Shown here: positions 1 through 7,385 of the stretch, in pieces
Numbering within the stretch: the first letter of the stretch is position 1
Layout of the letters: each line of letters starts with the position of its first letter
Origin: Pedosphaera sp.
GTDB lineage: Bacteria; Verrucomicrobiota; Verrucomicrobiia; Limisphaerales; SXTU01
DNA: 10,396 bases
Direction of reading: 5' to 3'
Assembly (NCBI GenBank): GCA_009695395.1
Contig: SIBB01000084.1
Location: 1-10,396, forward strand
Notes under the pieces: generated by a model
What the model was told of the DNA's origin: nothing
What the model saw: only the letters and a program-made list of their open reading frames with translations
Databases searched by the model: none
Made by a program: the position numbers and the translations under genes

Positions 1-560
1 GTTACAACCCCGTGGAGCCGGACCGCGACCAGAAGTTCTGTTACGAACTCGTCGTGAACCTCGACCAACTCGAACCGCTCGTCGCCTGCCATCCCGACCC
101 CGGCCAGCGCAAGACCGCCAAGCAGATGAACGGCATGAAGCTCGACCGCGCCTACGTCGGCTCCTGCACCGGCGGCAAGACCAGCGACTTCGTCGAAGTC
201 GCGCGTGTGCTGCGCGGACACAAGGTGAGCATTGATACCTTCGGCGTGCCCGCGACGCCGGAGATTGTGCATGAGCTGCAAACCACGCGCTGGGGCAACG
301 AAACCATCTGGCAGATTCTCGAAAACGCCGGCGTGCGCATGACGGAGAACGCCGGCTGCTCCGCCTGCCTCGGCGGCCCGCTGGACACCTTCGGTCGCAT
401 GAACCAAGGCGGCCTCAAGTGCATCAGCGCGACGAACCGCAACTTCCCCGGCCGCATGGGCAGCAAGGAAAGCGAAGTCTATCTCGCCAGCCCCGCGACC
501 GTCGCCGCGAGCGCCATCACGGGCCGGGTGACGGACCCCCGGGAGTATTTGGCAAGCTGA
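1..560 (+). CDS. leuC: 3-isopropylmalate dehydratase large subunit (aconitase family), 5'-truncated
   Basis: C-terminal part (about 186 residues) of an aconitase-family [4Fe-4S] hydro-lyase. The frame is already open at base 3 and the gene begins outside the window; the GTG at 12 is an internal codon (residues YNPV precede EPDRDQ), not a start. Family members are usually 420-470 residues. Visible hallmarks are YVGSCTGGKTSDF with the first cluster cysteine (bases 165-167), GCSACLGG with the C-x2-C pair (357-359 and 366-368), and NRNFPGRMG followed by YLASPATVAASAITG, the conserved substrate-binding end of LeuC and aconitase proteins. By family knowledge it would isomerise 2- to 3-isopropylmalate in leucine synthesis, together with a LeuD small subunit. 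No leuD follows in this window. A homoaconitase-type or related dehydratase cannot be excluded from the C-terminal part alone. It ends in TGA; the next gene begins 133 bases later on the same strand. Confidence 0.9.
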   Translation, partial: YNPVEPDRDQKFCYELVVNLDQLEPLVACHPDPGQRKTAKQMNGMKLDRAYVGSCTGGKTSDFVEVARVLRGHKVSIDTFGVPATPEIVHELQTTRWGNETIWQILENAGVRMTENAGCSACLGGPLDTFGRMNQGGLKCISATNRNFPGRMGSKESEVYLASPATVAASAITGRVTDPREYLAS

Positions 561-592
561 ACGGTGCGAAGTTACAACGAAGTCATACCTCC

Positions 593-636
593 TTGACCTA
601 ATGTCGGAAGCGGCCCGCGCGCCGGTTTTGACCTAA
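593..636. repeat. Two direct copies of TTGACCTAA in the leuC-mrp intergenic region
   Basis: The nonamer TTGACCTAA occurs at 593-601 and 628-636, 35 bases apart, in the 133-base gap before mrp. Neither copy has a recognisable -10 box 16-18 bases downstream, so a sigma-70 promoter reading is weak. The pair could be a regulator site or chance. Between them, CGGC (611-614) and GCCG (621-624) can form a small stem followed by TTTT (626-629), a poor candidate terminator for the upstream gene. No Shine-Dalgarno sequence is visible before the ATG at 694. Confidence 0.3.
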
Positions 637-693
637 CTGCACATTTGCCAACGCTCCGCCGTCCACTGACATTCCGCCCCGCTTACTAAAACC

Positions 694-1749
694 ATGCTAA
701 CCCAAGAAGCCATCCTCGACGCTCTGAAGGCCGTGAAATATCCCGGCTACTCGCGCGACATCATCTCGTTCGGACTCGTCAAACACGTCGCCGTCAACGG
801 CGGCGCGGTGAGCGTCCGCCTCGAACTCACCTCCCCCAATCCCGACGCCGCCCGCATCGTGAAGGCCGAGTGCGAGAACGTCATCCGCGCCCAGCCCGGC
901 GTCACGCACGTCTTCGTCGAGGTGAAGCAACCTGCCGCCACCGCCGCCGCTCCCGGCACGCCCCCCGGTGGCAATGCCTTCCAGAACCAGAACAAAGTTC
1001 CCGGCATCAAACGCATCGTCGCTGTGGCCAGCGGCAAGGGCGGCGTGGGTAAATCCACCTGCTCCGTGAACCTCGCCTGCGCCCTCACGCACCTCGGCGC
1101 CCGCGTCGGCCTGCTGGACTGCGACATCTACGGCCCCAGCATTCCGCTCATGATGGGCATCCACCAGCGGCCCATCGTCGACGACAATGAGAAGCTCGTC
1201 CCGCCCAGCAATCACGGCGTGAAGCTCATGAGCATGGGTTTCCTCCTCACCGACGACCAGCCCGTCATCTGGCGCGGCCCGATGATTCAGAAGACCATCC
1301 AGCAGTTCATCTCGCAGGTGGACTGGGGCCAGCTCGACTACCTCCTCGTGGACCTCCCGCCCGGCACGGGCGACGCCCAGCTCTCCCTCTGCCAGACCGT
1401 GCCGCTGGACGGCGGCGTCATCGTCACCACCCCGCAGGAAGCCTCGCTCGGGGTTGTGCGCAAGGGCATCGCGATGTTCCAGAAGGTGAACGTCCCGCTC
1501 CTGGGCATCGTGGAGAACATGAGTTACTTCATCACCCCCGGCGGCGAGCGCGTGGAAATCTTCGGCCACGGCGGCGGCCGCGCCGAGGCCGAGCGACAGA
1601 AAATTCCCTTCCTCGGCGAAGTTCCCCTCTTCCTCGAAATCCGCGAAGGCAGCGACAAGGGCATCCCCGTCGCCATCTCCCACCCGGCGGACCCGCAGGG
1701 CAAGCCTTTCATCCAAATCGCTGAGCTGCTGCGGCAGAAGCTGGGGTGA
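694..1749 (+). CDS. mrp: Mrp/ApbC (NBP35-like) iron-sulfur cluster carrier ATPase
   Basis: 351-residue protein of the Mrp/ApbC branch of the MinD/ParA P-loop ATPases, which carry and deliver Fe-S clusters in the cytoplasm. Residues 1 to about 80 form a DUF59/MIP18-like domain, followed by a Pro/Ala/Gly linker (about 80-100) and the ATPase. The deviant Walker A motif GKGGVGKS spans residues 114-121, CDIYGPSIP follows, LVDLPPGTGDA (Asp220) is the Walker B region, and VENMSYF starts at 273. Length and domain order are normal. One oddity is that the C-x2-C pair which many Mrp proteins carry after ENMSYF is absent: residues 280-286 read ITPGGER, with no cysteine. Several lineages are known to lack it, so this need not mean loss of function. 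The ATG at 694 is chosen because the DUF59 domain begins there; no clear Shine-Dalgarno is seen. The gene converges on the ABC ATPase gene. Confidence 0.95.
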   Translation: MLTQEAILDALKAVKYPGYSRDIISFGLVKHVAVNGGAVSVRLELTSPNPDAARIVKAECENVIRAQPGVTHVFVEVKQPAATAAAPGTPPGGNAFQNQNKVPGIKRIVAVASGKGGVGKSTCSVNLACALTHLGARVGLLDCDIYGPSIPLMMGIHQRPIVDDNEKLVPPSNHGVKLMSMGFLLTDDQPVIWRGPMIQKTIQQFISQVDWGQLDYLLVDLPPGTGDAQLSLCQTVPLDGGVIVTTPQEASLGVVRKGIAMFQKVNVPLLGIVENMSYFITPGGERVEIFGHGGGRAEAERQKIPFLGEVPLFLEIREGSDKGIPVAISHPADPQGKPFIQIAELLRQKLG

Positions 1750-1759
1750 GAAGTGGAGT

Positions 1760-2716
<957 letters not shown>

Positions 2717-2724
2717 ATTTTCAG

Positions 2725-2800
2725 CACAGAGACACAGAGAACACAGAGAGGAAATGGCAAATTGGCTTCATTCTTTCTCTGTGTCTTCTGTGTCTCTGTG
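2725..2800. repeat. CACAGAGA-type inverted repeat (25-bp arms)
   Basis: The left arm (2725-2749) begins CACAGAGACACAGA. The right arm (2776-2800) read on the minus strand begins with the same 14 bases. The arms agree at 23 of 25 positions, the only differences being near the middle, and enclose a 26-base A/T-containing loop. Each arm is built of CACAGAGA-like units. The element lies between two minus-strand genes, so in a transcript reaching the ABC gene it would form a strong hairpin ending 8 bases before its start codon. I recall similar repeats between genes in Verrucomicrobiota and Planctomycetota assemblies, which points to a dispersed REP/MITE-like family. That is recollection, not a search result. 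Confidence 0.8.
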
Positions 2801-2863
2801 GTTAAAGAGGTTCAGCTTTTGGCATCGGCGGCATCTCGTATTCCGTCGCTCTGGAAGTTGAAA

Positions 2864-2884
2864 GCCAGAACTAGCGTTTCTGGC
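2864..2884 (-). terminator. Hairpin over the stop codon of the small membrane protein gene
   Basis: GCCAGAA (2864-2870) and TTCTGGC (2878-2884) form a perfect 7-bp stem with a 7-base loop that contains the stop codon (TAG, 2871-2873). On the minus strand the stem is followed by CTTTCAAC, only a short pyrimidine run. This is compatible with a weak intrinsic terminator for the LysM/membrane-protein operon. Confidence 0.35.
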
Positions 2885-3251
2885 CGAGCCAAAGCATCAG
2901 CATCGGCAGCAGGATGCCCAGGGCGAGGCAGAGCCAGACGGGCCAGACTGGTTTGAGCATTTTGAAAGAGAGGACCAGACCCAGCGCGATGGTGAGCGTC
3001 GCGGCAATGGACATCACGATGACGAACGCCTTGAAGAACTTGGGCGAGGACGGCTTGTCCAGTTCGTTGTCGGTCGGGTAAATCTGGTCCGAATGCACGA
3101 CGCGGAATTTTTGCAGCAGCGACTCAGCCTCGCTCGGGTGCTTGAGGCGGTTGAGGTTCACGGTCTGATACCAGCCGGTGAGGATGTAGAAGAGCAGCAG
3201 CGGCGTGAAGAAGCAGCCGAGGAAGAGATGCGCGCGCCGGATGAACTTCAT
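2871..3251 (-). CDS. Small three-helix membrane protein, PepSY-associated TM-like N-terminus
   Basis: 126-residue integral membrane protein of unknown function. Predicted helices by eye: residues 9-31 (LFLGCFFTPLLLFYILTGWYQ region), 74-96, and 102-123. A polar stretch of about 40 residues (32-73) lies between helices 1 and 2. The N-terminal HLFLGCFFTPLLLFYILTGW resembles the first helix of PepSY-associated transmembrane proteins (His-x-x-x-G pattern followed by a Leu/Phe-rich helix ending LTG). The protein is far shorter than those reductase-like proteins, so the resemblance may be only to the helix. It starts 7 bases after the stop of the LysM gene on the same strand, which argues for one operon and translational coupling. 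Family assignment is weak; that it is a real membrane protein is well supported by its hydrophobic pattern and tight spacing. Confidence 0.75.
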   Translation of the reverse strand: MKFIRRAHLFLGCFFTPLLLFYILTGWYQTVNLNRLKHPSEAESLLQKFRVVHSDQIYPTDNELDKPSSPKFFKAFVIVMSIAATLTIALGLVLSFKMLKPVWPVWLCLALGILLPMLMLWLGQKR

Positions 3252-3258
3252 ACGCGGC

Positions 3259-3945
3259 TCACTTCTCAGGGATGGGGATGAAGAGCTTCTGGCCGGCGCG
3301 GAGTCTGTTCATGTCCGCACCGGGGTTGGCGGTCTCGAGCTGCTTGAGGGTGAGCTTGCCGGCGCGGCCCTTGGCCTTCTGGTCGTCGTTGTAGGCCTTG
3401 AGGATTTCCAGCGCGGTCTGGTTTTTCTCGACGAGGTGATGGACGCCGGTGTCGGGAACACCTGACGGATGGGGGCGGGAGTTGGCGTCCGTCGTGGCGG
3501 CGGACTTGGTCTTGCCGACTTTGGGCGTGGGAGTTGGCGTGTAGGTGGGCGGGGCGCTCGTGGCTGCCCCCATCAACTTGCTGAGTTCCTTGAGCTGCTC
3601 GACGAACCACTTCTTGTCCGCCTCGCGCCGCTGCTCGCTGTCCTTGAGCGCCCGCTCCAACTGCGCCAGCTCATCCTTGCTCGCGGTGAGCTTGAGGAGG
3701 TTGTTGTTTGAGTTCGCCCGCTCGCCAGCAGCCCGGCTGGCCTCGGTGACGACGGTGTCGATGGAAGAAAGTTTTTTGCGCAGCGAGTCGTTGGCCTCCT
3801 TCACCGACTCGAGGTCGCGCTCGACGCGGCGCAGGCGGTCCTCCAATTCCTGACGCGCGACGTCGGCGACGATGTTTTGTGCGGGCGCACCGCCGGGCAG
3901 CGCGAGGAGAGCGCCGAGCGCTGTGGCGAGGAGGAGTCGTTTCAT
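3259..3945 (-). CDS. Secreted coiled-coil protein with C-terminal LysM domain
   Basis: 228-residue envelope protein. Residues 1-22 are a signal peptide (MKRLLLATALGALLALPG, probable cleavage after APA). Residues about 28-117 are highly charged and heptad-like, a likely coiled coil (RLRRVERDLESVKEANDSL and following). About 120-168 is a Pro/Thr/Ser-rich linker (TYTPTPTP). About 169-224 resembles a LysM peptidoglycan-binding module: HLVEKNQTALEILKAYN, then LKQLETANPG, then LRAGQKLFIPIP. The module has a longer middle than a standard LysM. The frame runs on past 3945 into the region opposite the topoisomerase gene, but the ATG at 3945 is the true start because the signal peptide begins there. 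A periplasmic or wall-bound structural role in one operon with the downstream membrane protein is inferred. No Shine-Dalgarno motif is visible. Confidence 0.85.
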   Translation of the reverse strand: MKRLLLATALGALLALPGGAPAQNIVADVARQELEDRLRRVERDLESVKEANDSLRKKLSSIDTVVTEASRAAGERANSNNNLLKLTASKDELAQLERALKDSEQRREADKKWFVEQLKELSKLMGAATSAPPTYTPTPTPKVGKTKSAATTDANSRPHPSGVPDTGVHHLVEKNQTALEILKAYNDDQKAKGRAGKLTLKQLETANPGADMNRLRAGQKLFIPIPEK

Positions 3946-4161
3946 GGCGCGACAATAGGAAAGCGCCGCCTGTGTGGGCAAGCGTGGATGCACGATTGCG
4001 CCTCTTCCTGCTCCTAATCGTAATCTTGCTCTTAATCCGCCCCGGTTCTGGCCCGCCGCAAGATTCAGATTACGATTAAGATTAAGTGTAAAAACCGAGT
4101 CTGCCGCGAAATCTCCTGTTGCCATTCCGTCCGCAGGTCGTGTAGAAGCCCGCGCTATCGC
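3946..4161. promoter_or_regulatory. Divergent intergenic region between the LysM operon and topoisomerase III
   Basis: This 216-base gap separates the starts of two divergent genes, so promoters in both directions must lie here or further inside the flanking genes. I could not identify a convincing -35/-10 pair or an operator. The central part is taken up by the GATTACG-type inverted repeat listed separately. No small gene is supported. Confidence 0.4.
4011..4086. repeat. GATTACG/GATTAAG-type inverted repeat
   Basis: TAATCGTAATCT (4015-4026) is the exact reverse complement of AGATTACGATTA (4067-4078), giving 12-bp arms about 40 bases apart. Both arms extend into imperfect heptamer-like units (GATTAAG, GATTACG, GATTAGG): the left side, read on the minus strand, gives GATTAAGAGCAAGATTACGA, and the right continues GATTAAGATTAAG. 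A shorter relative lies at 9902-9924. The units look like a dispersed intergenic repeat rather than a regulator site. Confidence 0.7.
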
Positions 4162-6978
4162 ATGGGTAAATCTCTCATCATCGCGGAAAAACCTTCGGTC
4201 GCCGGTGACATCGCCAAGGCGCTCGGCGGCTTCACCAAGGACAAGTCTGGCGAGTTCTACGAGAGCCCGACGCACCTTGTCTCGTCCGCGGTCGGGCATT
4301 TGCTCGAACTCGTCGTGCCGGAGGAACACGACGTCAAGAAGGGCAAGTGGACGTTCAAGCATCTGCCGCACATCCCGCCGCAGTTCGGCCTGCGGCCCAT
4401 CGAGAAGTCCGCCGACAGGCTGAAAGTGCTCCAGCGACTCCTCAAGCGGAAGGACGTGGACGCCGTCATCAACGCTTGCGACGCCGGTCGCGAGGGCGAA
4501 CTCATCTTCCGCCGCATCACCGACTACACCAAGGCCAAGCAGCCCATCCAGCGCCTCTGGCTCCAGTCCATGACCGCCGGGGCCATCCGCGACGGCTTCG
4601 CGCAGCTTCGCACGGACGTCTCGATGCGCCCCCTCGCCGACGCCGCCGAGAGCCGCGCCGAAGCCGACTGGCTCATCGGCATCAACGGCACGCGGGCGAT
4701 GACCGCCTTCAACAACAAGACCGGTGGATTTAATCTCACGACCGTCGGGCGCGTGCAGACGCCCACGCTCGCCATCCTCGTCGAGCGCGAGGCGAAGATT
4801 CGCAAGTTCGTCGCGCGCGATTACTGGGAAGTGCTCGGCACGTTCGACGCCAAGGCCGGCCAATACGAAGGCCGGTGGTTCGATGAGAAGTATCAGAAGA
4901 ACCCCGCCAAGGACGCGGACGCCGAAATCAAGGCCGAGCGTCTCTGGACGAAGGCGGAAGCCGACGCGCTCGCCGCCAAGTGCCTCGGCAAGTCCGGCAT
5001 CGTCACCGAGGAGAGCAAGCCCAGCACGCAGCTTTCACCCGGTCTCTACGACCTCACCACGCTCCAGCGCGAGGCGAACGGCCGCTTCGGCTTCAGCGCC
5101 AAGAACACGCTCGGCCTCGCGCAGGCGCTTTACGAGAAGCACAAGGTCCTCACCTACCCGCGCACCGATTCCCGCGCGCTGCCGGAGGACTACATCCCCA
5201 CGGTGAAGAAGACGCTCGACTCGTTGCGCGACCTCGCCGGCTACAGCGGCCCAGCGGAAAAGATTTTGACCAACGGCTGGGTCCACCCGAACAAGCGCAT
5301 CTTCAACAACACCAAAATCTCCGACCACCACGCCATCATCCCGACGGGCGTGTTGCCCAAGGGCCTCTCCGAGCCGGAGCAGAAACTCTACGACCTCGTC
5401 ACGAAGCGCTTCCTCGCCGTGTTCTTCCCGGCGGCGGAATACCTGGAGACCGTCCGCATCACGCGCGTCGAGGGCGAGCCGTTCAAGAGTGCTGGCAAGG
5501 TCCTCATGAAGGCCGGCTGGCTCGAAGTCTATGGCAAGGAGGCCGCCACCGACGACGACGCGCCCAGCCTCGTGCCTGTCGAGCAGGGCGAGCAGGTGAA
5601 GACCGCGAATATCGAGGCGAAGGGCACCCAGACCAAGCCCCCGGCGCGCTACACGGAAGCCACGTTGCTCGGCGCGATGGAAGGCGCGGGCAAGCTCGTC
5701 GAGGACGAGGAACTCCGCGAGGCCATGAGCGAGCGCGGCCTTGGCACGCCCGCCACGCGCGCGGCCACCATCGAGGGACTCATCTACGAGCAATACGTCC
5801 ACCGCAACCAGCGCGAGTTGGTCCCGAGCGCGAAGGCCTTCACGCTCATGGCGCTGCTCAACGGCCTGAACATCCCGGAGCTGACCAAGCCCGAGATGAC
5901 CGGCGACTGGGAGTTCAAGCTGCGCCAGATGCAGCGCGGCCAGCTCCCGCGCGACCAGTTCATGGCCGAGATTCGCGCGCTCACCGAACACATCGTCGGG
6001 CAGACGAAGGCCTACGAGCACGACACCATCCCCGGCGACTTCGGCAAGCTCACCGTCCCCTGCCCCAAGTGCGGTGGCGAAATCCACGAGAACTACAAGA
6101 AGTTCCAGTGCCAGAAGTGCGAGTGGAACATGTGGAAGACAATCCTCGGGCGCGCCTTCGAGATTGAGGAAGTCGAGACGCTCATCCGCGAGAAAGTGGT
6201 CGGGCCGCTGCAGGGTTTCCGCAGCAAGCAGGGTTTCCCCTTCGCCGCTGTGATGAAGCTCTCCCCCGAGGGCGAGGCGAAGTTCGACTTCGGCAATGAC
6301 GACAAAGACGCCGAGAACGCCGCGCCCGTGGACTTCACTGGCAAGGAGCCGCTCGGCCAGTGCCCCAAGTGCAAGGAAGGCCGCGTCTTCGAGAACGGCA
6401 TGAACTACGTCTGCGAGCGCGCGACCGGCGCGGACCGCAAGTGCGACTTCCGCACCGGGGCCATCATCCTCCAGCAGCCCATCGACCGCGCCCAAGTCAC
6501 CAAGCTCCTCGCCGAGGGCAAGACGGACTTGCTCAAGGGCTTCATCTCCAAGAGGACCAACCGCAAGTTCGAGGCGTTCCTTAAATTCGACGGCACGAAG
6601 GTCAGCTTCGAGTTCGCCCCGCGCGAGAAGAAGTTCCCGGGCAAGGGCGCGAAGAAGGGCGAGGCCACGCCCGCGGTGAAGCTCGACTTCACCGGGCAGG
6701 AGCCGCTGGGCAAATGCCCCAAGTGCAAGGGCAACGTCTTCGAGGGGCCCGAGACCTACCTCTGCGAGCGCAGCCAGCTCGACGCGAAGAAATGCACCTT
6801 CAAGACTGGCAAGGTGGTGCTGCAACAGCCCGTGGACCGCGAGCAGGTGAAGAAGCTCCTCGCCAAGGGCAAGACCGACCTCCTCACGCAGTTCATCAGC
6901 AAGGCCGGCAAACCCTTCCCCGCGCACCTCAAGCTCGCGGAGCGGGGGAAGGTGGAGTTTGAGTTTCCGGACCAGTAG
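4162..6978 (+). CDS. topB: DNA topoisomerase III (type IA) with three C-terminal zinc ribbons
   Basis: 938-residue type IA topoisomerase, which cuts one DNA strand through a 5'-phosphotyrosine and passes the other, acting in decatenation and recombination intermediates. The Toprim domain begins SLIIAEKPSVAGDIAKAL with Glu9; NACDAGREGELIF carries Asp107, Glu111 and Glu113. The second Toprim aspartate of the DxD form is Gly109, as I recall from many bacterial TopB homologues. GRVQTPTLAILVERE follows. The catalytic tyrosine is Tyr332 in LTYPRTDSRALP. After the core come three zinc-ribbon modules: C634/C637/C650/C653, C734/C737/C751/C761 and C852/C855/C868/C878. The last two belong to a clearly duplicated unit (CPKCK, CER, LLQQP-type and KTDLL segments recur in order). 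E. coli TopB is about 650 residues; the extra length is this tail. The ATG at 4162 gives the conserved N-terminus. The gene is monocistronic as far as seen and convergent with priA. Confidence 0.95.
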   Translation: MGKSLIIAEKPSVAGDIAKALGGFTKDKSGEFYESPTHLVSSAVGHLLELVVPEEHDVKKGKWTFKHLPHIPPQFGLRPIEKSADRLKVLQRLLKRKDVDAVINACDAGREGELIFRRITDYTKAKQPIQRLWLQSMTAGAIRDGFAQLRTDVSMRPLADAAESRAEADWLIGINGTRAMTAFNNKTGGFNLTTVGRVQTPTLAILVEREAKIRKFVARDYWEVLGTFDAKAGQYEGRWFDEKYQKNPAKDADAEIKAERLWTKAEADALAAKCLGKSGIVTEESKPSTQLSPGLYDLTTLQREANGRFGFSAKNTLGLAQALYEKHKVLTYPRTDSRALPEDYIPTVKKTLDSLRDLAGYSGPAEKILTNGWVHPNKRIFNNTKISDHHAIIPTGVLPKGLSEPEQKLYDLVTKRFLAVFFPAAEYLETVRITRVEGEPFKSAGKVLMKAGWLEVYGKEAATDDDAPSLVPVEQGEQVKTANIEAKGTQTKPPARYTEATLLGAMEGAGKLVEDEELREAMSERGLGTPATRAATIEGLIYEQYVHRNQRELVPSAKAFTLMALLNGLNIPELTKPEMTGDWEFKLRQMQRGQLPRDQFMAEIRALTEHIVGQTKAYEHDTIPGDFGKLTVPCPKCGGEIHENYKKFQCQKCEWNMWKTILGRAFEIEEVETLIREKVVGPLQGFRSKQGFPFAAVMKLSPEGEAKFDFGNDDKDAENAAPVDFTGKEPLGQCPKCKEGRVFENGMNYVCERATGADRKCDFRTGAIILQQPIDRAQVTKLLAEGKTDLLKGFISKRTNRKFEAFLKFDGTKVSFEFAPREKKFPGKGAKKGEATPAVKLDFTGQEPLGKCPKCKGNVFEGPETYLCERSQLDAKKCTFKTGKVVLQQPVDREQVKKLLAKGKTDLLTQFISKAGKPFPAHLKLAERGKVEFEFPDQ

Positions 6979-6981
6979 AAC

Positions 6982-7037
6982 GGCCCGATTTCCCCTCCGT
7001 GGCCCGGGTTTGAGAGGCTCCGGGCCACGAACGGGCC
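6982..7037 (+). terminator. Nested hairpin downstream of topB
   Basis: The inner stem CGTGGCCCGG (6998-7007) pairs perfectly with CCGGGCCACG (7020-7029) around a 12-base loop. The outer stem GGCCCG (6982-6987) pairs with CGGGCC (7032-7037). The structure begins 4 bases after the topB stop and is followed by ATTTTC rather than a full T tract. It is a likely transcript-end structure, but a repeat element is also possible. Confidence 0.5.
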
Positions 7038-7098
7038 ATTTTCAACGCAAGTAGCTGATAAACGGCAGGTAATGCTGGAATCGGCCCGCCGGATACCT

Positions 7099-7120
7099 TG
7101 GGAATTTCGCGAAATTCCCA
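7099..7120. repeat. Perfect 22-base palindrome
   Basis: TGGGAATTTCG (7099-7109) is followed immediately by its exact reverse complement (7110-7120), with no spacer. The centre is CG within TTCGCGAA. A zero-spacer dyad of this length suits a dimeric protein-binding site or the core of a mobile palindromic element; which is not shown. Its right half, CGAAATTCCC, recurs at 7298-7307. Confidence 0.7.
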
Positions 7121-7343
7121 GGATTTCTCCCGCGGTTCCCGACCGCCGTCTGCCGGTTCCGCGGCACCGTCAGACGAATCCCCGGACGGAAGTGACGGCT
7201 CCCGCCAATTGTCCGGCGGTGCTCAGGAATAGCGTGACGGTGCTGCGGAACTTTCCGGCGAATCCTAGGACCCGTCAGACGAATCTTAGCGGAGCAACGA
7301 AATTCCCGGGACGGACGTGACGAATCCCGGGATTTTTCCCGCG
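7110..7343. repeat. Diverged direct repeats in the topB-priA gap
   Basis: A unit at 7110-7134 (CGAAATTCCCAGGATTTCTC and five more bases) recurs at 7321-7343 with a 2-base deletion and two substitutions. Between the two copies, CCGTCAGACGAATC occurs exactly at 7167-7180 and 7272-7285, 105 bases apart. Similar GGACGG(A/C)(A)GTGACG segments follow each (about 7184-7196 and 7309-7321). The order of the units suggests an old duplication or two decayed copies of one element. Confidence 0.6.
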
Positions 7344-7385
7344 CAGAAGCGTGGGGTCCAACCCCCGGCCGTCACGGCTGCCACG

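Larger units (their letters stand above)
6979..7385. other. Gene-free, palindrome- and repeat-rich region between topB and priA
   Basis: 407 bases without a supported gene. The first part holds a nested hairpin (6982-7037). The rest is unusually rich in palindromes: a perfect 22-base one at 7099-7120, TCCTAGGA at 7263-7270, TCCCGGGA at 7304-7311 and AATCCCGGGATT at 7323-7334. It also holds diverged direct repeats: CCGTCAGACGAATC twice, a roughly 25-base unit twice, and GACGAATC three times. An open frame at 7072-7320 encodes an Arg/Pro-rich peptide whose internal repeats simply follow the DNA repeats, so it is not taken as a gene. The region may be decayed repeat elements plus the two genes' terminators. 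Confidence 0.6.

Noticed and set aside
593..656. Sigma-70 promoter from the TTGACC boxes
   Set aside because: No TATAAT-like box at 16-18 bases from either copy.
697..1716. Long minus-strand frame opposite mrp
   Set aside because: Asp/Gly/Ala/His-rich composition with no domain; shadow of the well-supported mrp gene.
3946..4863. N-terminal extension of the LysM gene frame, giving a 534-residue protein
   Set aside because: The extension lies opposite the start of topB, and a clear signal peptide begins at the ATG at 3945.
5035..6927. Long open frame (630 residues) on the minus strand opposite topB
   Set aside because: Leu/Ala/Glu-rich antisense artefact of GC-rich codon use; topB on the plus strand has all family motifs.
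7072..7320. Possible 82-residue gene in the topB-priA gap
   Set aside because: Arg/Pro-rich peptide whose internal repeats mirror the DNA repeats; no start context or domain.
7110..7343. CRISPR array
   Set aside because: Repeats are only two or three diverged copies with unequal spacing, and no cas genes are present.
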